Below, in pieces: positions 48,174 to 55,299 of a stretch of 55,299 nt of DNA. Origin of the DNA: an uncultured Bacteroidia bacterium (lineage in GTDB: Bacteria > Bacteroidota > Bacteroidia > NS11-12g > UBA9320); the NCBI GenBank assembly GCA_943787465.1, contig CALSMN010000010.1:1-55299 (forward strand), in the 5' to 3' direction. A program made the translations under genes and the position numbers. Below the pieces are notes generated by a model. The model had not been told where the DNA came from and made no database searches. It worked only from the letters and a program-made list of their open reading frames with translations. Numbering within the stretch: position 1 is the first letter of the stretch; each line of letters starts with the position of its first letter.

Positions 48174-49319
48174 ATGAAACAGTTTATTCTAATCATCTTT
48201 TGCCTTCTACTTGGAGCTATCTCCTCCTATGCACAAGAAGAATCTTCTATAAGAGATAGCACTGAAAAGGAATTTTATTTAATCAAAAAAAATGACGGAT
48301 CAGAGTACATTGGTGAAGTAATGAGCGACGATGGTCGTGAAGTTCTTATTATCACAAAAAATATTGGAAAAATTTATATCCCAAAGGCAGACATAGCCTC
48401 TATGACAGTCTTAGATGAGAAAAAAATCACTATTACCTCCGATGGAGCCTATCAAGATTACAGACTAGAAGGACCTTACACCACACGATACTTCTTCACT
48501 ACAAATGCTTTACCTATAAAAAAGAAGGAGAATTATATGATGATAGGGCTACAAGGACCTGAAGTGCATTTTGCCGTATCTGATAATCTATCCCTAGGTA
48601 TGATGGCTACTTGGATAGGGAGTCCTCTAGCTCTAGCTGCAAAATACTCGTTTGATGGAGCGCAGGATGCTAAAATTCACTATGCTCTCGGAACAATCGT
48701 AGCTACTTCTGGGTACCTCATGCAGGGTCAAGGAGTTGGTGGTATACATTGGCTTACAGCTACAAAAGGTGACCGTAACTCTAATATAAGCCTATCCTTT
48801 GGATATGCTTTCGCTTACACTTCTGATTGGTTTTCGGACTATAACGAAAAGTACGAAATCACCTCTGCTACAAATAATCGCTATAATGCAGCAAAAGAAC
48901 TCAGAACGAGCTATGGGCTGGATATTTATCAACGTCTAGATGACAACAAAACAAGAGGGTCTTACGTGATCGGGTTGGCTGGAATTACACCTGTAGGTAA
49001 AAAGTCTAGTTTCATCTTTGATATTTTAGGGTTTTTAGGAAACAAATACGAAGCAGTATTTGATAAAAATATAATATACCCTAGTGTAACTTATCAAGGC
49101 TATAACAACCAAGTTGTAACAGAAGATATTACAGTAACGCAATACAAAATGGAGAAAACAGGGCTTCGACCTCACTTCATTATTATGCCAGCCATGCGAT
49201 TTAATCGGTCTTACGATAAAGCTTTCCAAGTTGCTCTAGCAGGCGTTATCACCACCCAAAATAATGGCGATGTAATAGTATTTCCTGTACCTACGGTGAG
49301 TTGGCTAAGGCAGTTTTAA
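48174..49319 (+). CDS. Predicted outer-membrane/secreted protein, unknown
   Basis: 381 aa from ATG 48174, which opens directly with a signal peptide (to SYAQ); the ATG at 48156 adds six residues. Early part has a small beta domain (YIGEVMSDDGREVLIITKNIGKIYIPKADI), the rest alternates in barrel-like strands and ends WLRQF, with a terminal Phe. Codon choice (more CTA, CTC and TCC) seems unlike its neighbours. Its stop lies 13 bp before the first cassette repeat, so it may belong to an older inserted segment. Confidence 0.65.
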   Translation: MKQFILIIFCLLLGAISSYAQEESSIRDSTEKEFYLIKKNDGSEYIGEVMSDDGREVLIITKNIGKIYIPKADIASMTVLDEKKITITSDGAYQDYRLEGPYTTRYFFTTNALPIKKKENYMMIGLQGPEVHFAVSDNLSLGMMATWIGSPLALAAKYSFDGAQDAKIHYALGTIVATSGYLMQGQGVGGIHWLTATKGDRNSNISLSFGYAFAYTSDWFSDYNEKYEITSATNNRYNAAKELRTSYGLDIYQRLDDNKTRGSYVIGLAGITPVGKKSSFIFDILGFLGNKYEAVFDKNIIYPSVTYQGYNNQVVTEDITVTQYKMEKTGLRPHFIIMPAMRFNRSYDKAFQVALAGVITTQNNGDVIVFPVPTVSWLRQF

Positions 49320-49332
49320 AACGATAAAAAAA

Positions 49333-49468
49333 TGGTGGAGAATACCGGTCGCCTTCATTACTTTATAACTATCTAATTATCAGTTAATTATTGACTAACT
49401 AAAAATACAGGTGAAACATTTTTTGATGGACTCCAAGCTAGTCTCCGGTGTGGAAAAGTTTGACTGCT
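49333..49468 (+). repeat. Cassette repeat R1
   Basis: About 136 bp. Starts with the core GGTGGAGAATACCGG, then TCGCCTTCATTACTTTATAA and so on, ending GTTTGACTGCT. Inside are the imperfect hairpin AGTTAATTATTGACT (49382-49396) and the conserved GGACTCCAAGCTAGTC segment (from 49428). Confidence 0.88.
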
Positions 49469-49481
49469 AAAAGAGATTACT

Positions 49482-49920
49482 TTAGTTGTAGTTAATGAAA
49501 TTTAATTTATTGCCTTTTTCCAACCATATATAGTTTAAAACTGCCTGAGCCATTAAAAGAACACCAATGAACGGCGGCGGCCCACCTCCTTGGAAAAAGT
49601 GATTGTATAGGGCTACTAGTAAAACGGAGCCTTGGAAGGCAGCGAAGGCAGCGAACACCTTCTTATTTACATGGTTTTCAAGTCGAAATGAACGTAAAAC
49701 TAGGAGTAATAGGTCCAATTCCAATCATATGCATGGCAGTGACATCAATAATTCCTTGCGTCCAAAAAATCAATAGGTCAGCTACTGGTTCGCTATTCAA
49801 GTCAATTTCAAATTGAGGTTGCATAAGGCCTATGGGGTCTAAAAAAATACCGATTAAAAGTCCGAATCCGGAGATAAATTGTATTAAGATACAGATGAGG
49901 TAGATCAATGATGATTTCAT
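49482..49920 (-). pseudogene. Small multi-pass membrane protein, one frameshift
   Basis: Two overlapping frames form one protein of about 145 aa with four hydrophobic segments. The N-terminal frame starts at 49920 (MKSSLIYLICILIQFISG) and breaks after TAMHMIGIG; the C-terminal frame continues LDLLLLVLRSFRLENHV to 49482. Removing one A in GGAATTGG (about 49712) restores MIGLDLLLL. No named function. First cargo of the array, on the strand opposite to the repeats. Confidence 0.65.
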
Positions 49921-49943
49921 GTTTATTATTTATAAATTTTTAA

Positions 49944-49951
49944 CAAACTTA
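49944..49951 (-). promoter_or_regulatory. -7 element TAAGTTTG (minus strand)
   Basis: Exact TAnnTTTG (CAAACTTA on plus), 23 nt upstream of the membrane protein gene's ATG at 49920. Confidence 0.45.
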
Positions 49952-49985
49952 AAATCTATTTGATTCTAATAATTGTATCAATCTC

Positions 49986-50769
49986 TCATTTTAATATAAT
50001 AAATTCTGGGATTTGTCCTTTATTAGAACTCCTGTATTCACTGGGGCTTACCCCGGCAAATTTTTTAAATGTTCGTGTGAAATGAGCTTGATCATAATAT
50101 TTAAGGTCATATGCAATTTGAGTCAAGGATTGATTTTTGTTATTAATGGCATACATGGCCTTGCGAAACTTTTTATGTAGCTGGTATTCTCTATATGTTA
50201 CACCAAGCCCAGTCTCTGCAAACTCTATTAAAGTGGGATTTGGAATAGTAGAGGTGATCAAAATTTAATTCAGTTTCATTTAAGATGGAGTTTTTTTTCC
50301 CAAGTAGCATTTGCATACCACGAATTTTTTGTTGCGTCTGATTTAAATACCTTGATTTTATAAGCTGCTGAAATAAATATTTTTCAAGATATTTTGCTCG
50401 TTGTTGAAAGGTAGGAAGAGTATTCAATGCATCTTGTATGCCATTAAGATGGGGCAAAGTATTGGGTTCAAAATGCAAGTCTTTGATTTCCCATGCTGGA
50501 ATACCTAAAATGGCTATAGCAGCTATCGGATTCATTACTACTGTCATGACATTCAGATTTTTAAATTCTGCTTCAACTGGTCTTGTTTGGCTGGAAAACA
50601 CCATTACTGACTTATTGGTATCATTAGGTAGAAATTTACTTTTATTTTTATCTATATGAAATTGTTCAAATTGGCTGCCTTCAAGAATAAACATGATTTC
50701 TACTTTGGAATTTGGTAAAGCCAGCATGTGAGAGGGATAATGAGATATGTGCTGACCCAATAACGTCAA
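49986..50769 (-). pseudogene. AraC-family regulator, one frameshift
   Basis: The N-terminal frame (50769 to about 50225) holds a ligand-type domain (MTLLGQHISHYPSHML, MVFSSQTRPVEAEF) and the first helix-turn-helix (LNETELNFDHLYYSKSHFNRV). The second frame continues with AETGLGVTYREYQLHKKFRKAM and the second HTH signature LTQIAYDLKYYDQAHFTRTF, then FAGVSPSEYR. The break sits at AGAGTTTGCAGAG near 50223. Whole protein about 260 aa. May have regulated the membrane gene beside it. Confidence 0.8.
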
Positions 50770-50971
50770 CCAAGCCTTTCAAAGACTGTGGAATGTATAT
50801 CTCAATTTTAGAATTTAATTCAGACACGGGTTAGAAGAATAGGCGACAAAGAAACATAAGTGAAACATTTTATAATAAGATTAGGAACAAAATAAAAGTT
50901 ATTGCAAGTTCAAAAGATGTAACTTATTGACAATGAAAGGCTTTGAAAGTTGAGTCACTATGAAAGAAAAT

Positions 50972-51108
50972 TAGTGGAGAATACCGGTCGCCTTCATTTC
51001 TTTGTAACTATCTAATTGTCAGTTAATAATTGACTAACCAAAAATACAGGTGAAACATTTTTTGACGGACTCCAAGCTAGTCCGACGGTGTGGAGAAGTT
51101 TGACTGCT
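50972..51108 (+). repeat. Cassette repeat R2
   Basis: About 137 bp, core TAGTGGAGAATACCGG at 50972-50987. Differs from R1 by a few substitutions (TTTCTTTGTAAC, AATTGTCAG). Hairpin AGTTAATAATTGACT at 51021-51035 and CGGACT/AGTCCG stem at 51066-51084. Confidence 0.88.
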
Positions 51109-51118
51109 GAATAGTCAC

Positions 51119-51126
51119 TATATTTG
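51119..51126 (+). promoter_or_regulatory. -7 element TATATTTG for the cassette esterase
   Basis: Exact TAnnTTTG match 10 bp after R2 and 26 nt before ATG 51153. The cassette brings its own promoter. Confidence 0.5.
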
Positions 51127-51152
51127 AATTGCTTTATGATTTGTATTTAATA

Positions 51153-52264
51153 ATGAAAAAAAATCACTTTAATTTTATTCCTAGTTTTTAATGTTTATTC
51201 ATTACAAGCTCAATTAGATAGCATAATTGACCAAGGAGGATTTAGAACATATATTATTCACTTACCGTCTGGATATAATACTAACAATAAATACCCACTT
51301 ATATTTAATCTTCATGGTTTGAGGGCAAACGCTCTGCAACAAAAAACGATTACTCAATTTGATAAAATTGCCGACCAAAAAGGATTTATTGTTGTTTATC
51401 CAAACGGTACAGATAAATCTTGGACTACAGTTGGTAACAAAGATTTAGACTTCCTTTCTAATCTGGTTGACTCCATTAGATCTAATTATTCAACAAATGA
51501 CTGTCTATTTATGATGGGATTTTCTCAAGGGGGATTTATGACTTATAAATTTGCTCTCAATAGCTCTCATTCTTTAAAAGCTATTGCAGTAGGCTCTGGA
51601 AATATATCTAAGGCCACTCAAACAGCTTCCGAAAATGCTACTCAAATTCCCGTTCTTCATTTTCATGGTAACGCCGATAACATAGTTCCTTTTAATGGTA
51701 CTCCACCATTTATTCCTCCTGTTGAAAATACTATCGAATGGTTGGTATCCCATAATGGATGTAATAGAATCCCTGTTGTGTCAACGCTACCTGATATCGA
51801 TTTAACAGATAATTCTACGGTTGAAAAATACTACTATGGAAATGGTGATAATGACTCTGAAGTGACCTATTATAAAATTACTGGTGGTGGTCATACTTGG
51901 TGTGGTTCTATTCCAATTCCGATTTTTGGTGAAACTAATCAAGATATTAATCAGAGTGCTATAATTGGAGACTATTTCGAAAAATTTTGTTCAGAAACTA
52001 ATGGAATTCCTAATGAAAAAGGTGAAGTCTTTTTTAGTCTTTATCCAAATCCATTTAATAATCAACTAACCATCCAATCTTATGCCAACGAGGAACTCAC
52101 ATTTATTTTGTATGACAATCTCTCACGTAAAATCCTAAATGAGAGGTGCTACACACAATTTAACTATAAATACAGATTTCCTATCTAACGGAATTTATTA
52201 TTATAAAATACAAAATTCTAATGAAAAAATTAAAATTGGGTACAGTCATCAAAAATTAAATTAG
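51153..52264 (+). pseudogene. T9SS-tailed PHB-depolymerase/feruloyl-type esterase, two frameshifts
   Basis: Begins ATG 51153, but the signal peptide (MKKITLILFL... to SLQAQ) needs one A removed from the A8 run at 51156-51163. The middle is a clear alpha/beta hydrolase of the LpqC/PHB depolymerase type: LPSGYNTNNKYPLIFNLHG, nucleophile GFSQGG, Asp in NADNIVPF, His in GGGHTWCG. A sorting domain begins SLYPNPFNN; a second +1 shift near 52160 leads to NTDFLSNGIYYYKI and a TAG at 52262-52264 that lies in the next repeat core. Repaired length 369 aa. Confidence 0.8.
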
Positions 52265-52397
52265 TGGAGAATACCGGTCGCCTTCATTACTTTATAACTA
52301 TCTAATTATCAGTCGATTATTGACTTATTAAAAACTTAAGTGAAACATTTTTTGATGGACTCCAAGCTAGTCGCCGTTGTGGAGAAGTTTGACTGCT
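52262..52397 (+). repeat. Cassette repeat R3
   Basis: About 136 bp with core TAGTGGAGAATACCGG at 52262-52277. The hairpin here reads AGTCGATTATTGACT (52311-52325): two changes against R1, both keeping the pairing. Confidence 0.88.
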
Positions 52398-52411
52398 GGT
52401 CATCTTATTTC

Positions 52412-52746
52412 TCAGTACATCAATTGTTTTTTTGATTTATTTCTCCAGCCAGCCTGATTTCTGTATTTCACAAAATATATTTTTAAATCACTTTGATTCT
52501 GATAATCAACAAAGTATATCTTTTTATCAGATTGATTTAGGTAATCAGTAAAAAACCACAATCCTTGGTTACCATTTACTTGGTTAGGATATTTAACTTT
52601 AAACACCTTTCAAATCACACTGGTTCTCGTATTTTACTACATAAACTTTAAGGTCAGATTGGTTGGAATAATCAACTGAATGACACTTTTTGTGAGTAAG
52701 AAATAGTTGAAATAAGTATGAAGATAATGAGTAAATATTTTTTCAT
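52412..52746 (-). pseudogene. DUF6150-like secreted repeat protein, two frameshifts
   Basis: Starts ATG at 52746 with a signal peptide (MKKYLLIIFILISTISYSQ), then tandem ~14-15-residue units of the form (V/T)DY-NQSDLKVYVVKY and YFVDYQNQSDLKIYFVKY, ending NQAGWRNKSKK. One extra A in the AAAAA run near 52705 and one extra G near 52617 break the frame; removing both gives about 110 aa in one piece. The unit pattern matches proteins annotated as DUF6150. Function unknown. Confidence 0.65.
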
Positions 52747-52774
52747 TAATTATAAATTTTAATGACTTTTTATG

Positions 52775-53358
52775 CTAAAAAGCACGAACAGCTCTTACCC
52801 AGTAACCAGAAGATTTAGCTCTAGAACGTTGATTACCAGTAAAGAAATTTTGCATCCATGCATTTTCGCTATTATCCTCAGTCGAACTCCAATAGGTGTA
52901 AGGAGCAAAACCACCAATGTTATTTGAATCAGCTAAATTTTGCCACATCAGATCTAATTCATCTTTTGAAGGTAGAAACCAATCGCTATAACCACCCAGA
53001 TTGAGATTTGCACATACATCTGCTGCTGTTCCAGCTGATATACATCCTAGCTCAATATCAATTGTGTTCTGATAGCCTGATCCGACTGCAGAAGAATCAG
53101 CTCCATTAATATTATTACCTGTACATCCCCAATTTGAACCATTGGTATTAGCAGAAACGGTAGATTGATCTGAAGTTGCAGCAATTAATCCTCCTCCATT
53201 TCCATCTAGGTAAAATATGATACCACCCTGGAAAGTATCTCCAACTGATTTTTGGATTGTAGGTGACTGTATTGGATTTATTGATTCATCATTTTTATCA
53301 CAAGAAATTGTAATAAAACAAACTAATAATATATAAAGCTTATAGTTTTATTATTCAT
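52775..53358 (-). pseudogene. DUF1566/FISUMP-like lipoprotein, one frameshift at the start
   Basis: A long open frame without internal start encodes a lipoprotein signal (ILLVCFITISC), then VGDTFQGGIIFYLDGNGGGLIAA, WGCTG, LNLGGYSDWFLPSKDELDLM and YTYWSSTE with a final GYWVRAVRAF, all typical of DUF1566/Lcl-type C-terminal domains in Bacteroidota. The ATG at 53358 is one base out of frame; adding one A to the AAAA run near 53346 would join them and give 194 aa. Second gene of the third cassette, upstream of the DUF6150-like one. Confidence 0.75.
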
Positions 53359-53362
53359 AATC

Positions 53363-53370
53363 CAAATATA
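53363..53370 (-). promoter_or_regulatory. -7 element TATATTTG, near-leaderless (minus strand)
   Basis: Exact TAnnTTTG (CAAATATA on plus), 4 nt before the ATG at 53358, the same spacing as at 40528-40540. Confidence 0.5.
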
Positions 53371-53459
53371 TTGATTTAACTCAAGTTTCTTTTCAGATTA
53401 AAAAATTAATATTCGACTATAGGCTTTGTAGGTGGTAAAATAAAGAGAGATGAAAATAG

Positions 53460-53533
53460 TGGAGAATACCGGATTCGAACCGGTGGCCTTTTGACTGCCA
53501 GTCAAACGCTCTAGCCATCTGAGCTAATCCCCC
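53460..53533 (-). tRNA. tRNA-Ala (anticodon GGC)
   Basis: 74 nt, no encoded CCA. Acceptor GGGGGAT/ATTCTCC with the alanine identity pair G3-U70, D arm GCTC/GAGC, anticodon arm TTTGA-CTGGCAG-TCAAA, T arm ACCGG-TTCGAAT-CCGGT, discriminator A. All four stems pair. Its 3' end supplies the core copied in the three upstream cassette repeats. Confidence 0.95.
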
Positions 53534-53626
53534 AAGATAAAGTCAAAAATACATTGACTTTTTACATTGCAAAGATAAAGAATACCTGAAATAAAACCCT
53601 TTTCTTTTCCTTTATTTGCAGAACGA

Positions 53627-54482
53627 ATGCCAGACACTTATACCATACACAACGATTTTATTCAAGTATGTATCAAGCGGAAAGGAGCTGAGTTGTGCTC
53701 AGTAAAGAACAATACATATACTGAATTTATATGGCAGGCATCTTCAATCTGGAATCGCCATGCACCAAATTTATTTCCAATAGTAGGTAGTTTGTTGGAT
53801 CACGAATACAGATATAATGATAAAAATATAGCTCTTACTCATCATGGTTTTGCTCGAGATATGGATTTTGATATGTTGCATCAAAGTGAACATTCCATCT
53901 GCTTTATTCTTCAAAATGATGAATTTACATGGAGGAGTTTATCCATTTAAGTTTACATTATTAATCACCTTTACTTTAAAGAATAATTCATTGATACAGT
54001 CCTACAGAGTATTAAACACGGATACGAAAACTATTCCTGTTTCTTTTGGTGGACATCCAGCATTTAATGCAAACCCTATTGGTGATTTTGAAATTTATTT
54101 TGAATCGAATGAATCCATTTATTCTAACATACTTGATGGTCCATATATAAGTAATCAATTAAAACCAATAATTGTAGACAACAAAATAAGTTTAGATTTA
54201 TTTACCTTTAATGAGGACGCTCTAATCTTTCAACACCTTCAATCCAAGTGGGTTAAGCTGGTACATACAAAATCCTCTTACGCTGTAAAAGTTGATATCA
54301 CTGATTTTCCCTATCTGGGAATATGGTCAAAACCAGGTGCTCCTTTTGTTTGTATCGAACCATGGCAGGGGCTGGCGGATTTTACTTCACACAATAAGGA
54401 TATTTTTTCAAAAAAAGGAATTATCGCTTTGGGGCAAAATCAGGAAATCAATCGTCAATTTAGTATGGAGTTTACGGGATAG
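53627..54482 (+). pseudogene. Aldose 1-epimerase family protein, one frameshift
   Basis: Galactose mutarotase-like fold, about 285 aa. The first frame covers KRKGAELCSVKNN, WNRHAPNLFPIVG, LTHHGFARDM to FTWRS; the second resumes GVYPFKFTLLITFTL, with SFGGHPAFN, FVCIEPWQGLAD to the end. The break is at ACATGGAGGAGTT near 53930. Substrate sugar unknown. Its close fit to the family on both sides suggests a base error as much as true decay. Confidence 0.8.
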
Positions 54483-54483
54483 T

Positions 54484-55299
54484 TTATCCTTTGATGCGAT
54501 CGTAGTTAGTTGCATTAGATGGGTCTAATTTCCCAAGGATATCAATAGCTCTATTTTTAAGTCCAGGATCAGCTTTGGAAAAAATTTGAATTAACTCATC
54601 CCTTTTGGCATTAAAAAAAATTTTAAATGTAACAGAATTAGGAACCCGTTCTTGGATGGATCGAATTTTTTCCAATGATGCATATATTTCTTTTCTAACC
54701 CTCATCATTGTCATCTTTGAATTTATCTAAGCCTACCATGTGATATTGGTAAAAACCAGCTCTGTAAACTTTGAATCGATCATCTAATAATTGATCAATG
54801 ATGTAATATTTATTTCTATTTCCTCGACCATCGCTTGGATTCCACCCAGGAACATTTTGGGACATATTCCGTATTTGAAGTGCTTTATTAAAGTATGCTT
54901 GCCCTCCTTCAGGGGCGTAGGAGTCAAAATCAATTCCAATAATTACGTTGGCATAGAAAGCTAGTAGTGTGGTTAGTGCCATAAGATTGGCATTTTCTTG
55001 ATAGTCTAGGCTTTGAAATTGAGCATATTTAAAGAACCATTCTTGATCAAAATGGCTAAAGAGTGTAGTATTATATGTGGTACCATATACGGGACGTGTA
55101 CTCGTTATATTGACTTCTGCTTTGAATTGATCAATGTTAAATTCAGTAATATTGATGACAAAATTGCAATTGATTTTTTCTTGTGGTTGTACCTTATTGC
55201 TAATCCAGTTACGTTGATTCATGAACTGATTGATAGCATTTTGTAAATCATCAAAAATATCCTTATTGGTTGCCTGAATCTGGTCTGTTCTAATTTGGA
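54484..55299 (-). CDS. porD: DUF4835 protein PorD (T9SS), partial, one apparent frameshift
   Basis: Runs off the window at its 5' end. N-terminal part: TDQIQATNK, INQRNW-type segment, INCNFVINITEF, TSTRPVYGTTYNTTLF, LLAFYANVIIGIDFDSY, GNRNKYYIIDQLL and YQYHMVGLDKF, all DUF4835. At about 54705 the frame ends in DDNDEG and the C-terminal piece continues VRKEIYASLEKIRSIQERVPNS, FFNAKRDELIQIFSKA to 54484. One missing base at GAGGGTTAG would join them. PorD is linked to T9SS function in Bacteroidota, so a true knock-out would be surprising. Confidence 0.75.

Larger units (their letters stand above)
49333..53472. mobile_element. Cassette array anchored at tRNA-Ala
   Basis: Four copies of a 16-bp core, TAGTGGAGAATACCGG (first copy TGGTGGAG...), at 49333, 50972, 52262 and, inside and beyond the 3' end of tRNA-Ala, 53457. 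The first three are followed by ~120 bp of shared sequence, then unrelated cargo. Segment lengths are 1639, 1290 and 1195 bp. This is the pattern left by repeated site-specific insertion at a tRNA 3' end. No integrase lies in the window, so mobilisation in trans is inferred. Confidence 0.7.

Noticed and set aside
49333-52397. Integron attC sites
   Set aside because: The repeats lack RYYYAAC and GTTRRRY ends in the right places, no integron integrase is present, and the core matches a tRNA 3' end instead.
53460-53533. tRNA-Gly (GCC) on the plus strand
   Set aside because: The plus-strand reading has no T arm or acceptor in the right order; the minus strand folds fully and carries GGC with the G3-U70 alanine pair.

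Overview
The window comes from a gliding or formerly gliding marine-type Bacteroidota (Flavobacteriia-like; genus not determinable from sequence alone). The evidence is type IX secretion (T9SS) and gliding genes (porT, gldD, gldE, the DUF5103 plug, porD), many secreted proteins with T9SS sorting tails, a complete Na+-translocating NADH:quinone reductase operon, and promoters of the Bacteroidota -7 type TAnnTTTG with no clear Shine-Dalgarno sequences.

Layout. 1-5.97 kb: the end of an LtaS-like enzyme, two large secreted proteins (a gingipain-fold FN3 protein and an M1 metallopeptidase), then a small gene graveyard. 5.97-13.1 kb: engB facing a tight co-directional run menG-porT-tgt-four-helix protein-lptF/G-truB-ribF-M23/LysM peptidase. 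13.1-16.6 kb: the minus-strand operon mutY-ssb-gldE-gldD. 16.6-21.3 kb: HU, TPR protein, a 30-residue basic ribosome-type protein, rng, rlmH, a small unknown gene and an MFS transporter. 21.4-28.4 kb: nqrABCDEF-apbE, followed by pepT, a lipoprotein and a small NqrM-like protein. 31-36.5 kb: LytS/LytTR two-component pair, mazG, the T9SS plug, a dprA remnant and queA. 36.4-38.5 kb: a divergent decarboxylase/cysteine dioxygenase pair that together would make hypotaurine. 38.6-48 kb: HAD, DUF3050 and membrane proteins, then a very large FG-GAP/repeat adhesin-like gene with six apparent frameshifts, a CAP protein and a PKD/T9SS type B protein.

48-53.5 kb is the most unusual part. Three ~135-bp repeats each begin with a 16-bp copy of the 3' end (plus flank) of the tRNA-Ala(GGC) gene that closes the region at 53460-53533. 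They divide the DNA into three short segments (1.2-1.6 kb), each with different cargo: membrane protein + AraC regulator, a T9SS-tailed esterase, and DUF6150-like + DUF1566-like secreted proteins. This looks like an array of tiny site-specifically inserted cassettes anchored on a tRNA gene, with no recombinase in the window.

After the tRNA come an aldose 1-epimerase and porD, which runs off the end. Many genes from 43.4 kb onward carry single-base frameshifts. In the repeat gene most of these sit exactly where repeat copies differ, so part of this decay may be consensus error rather than biology. tgt and queA (queuosine) and the NQR, apbE and NqrM-like genes form functional groups across the window.
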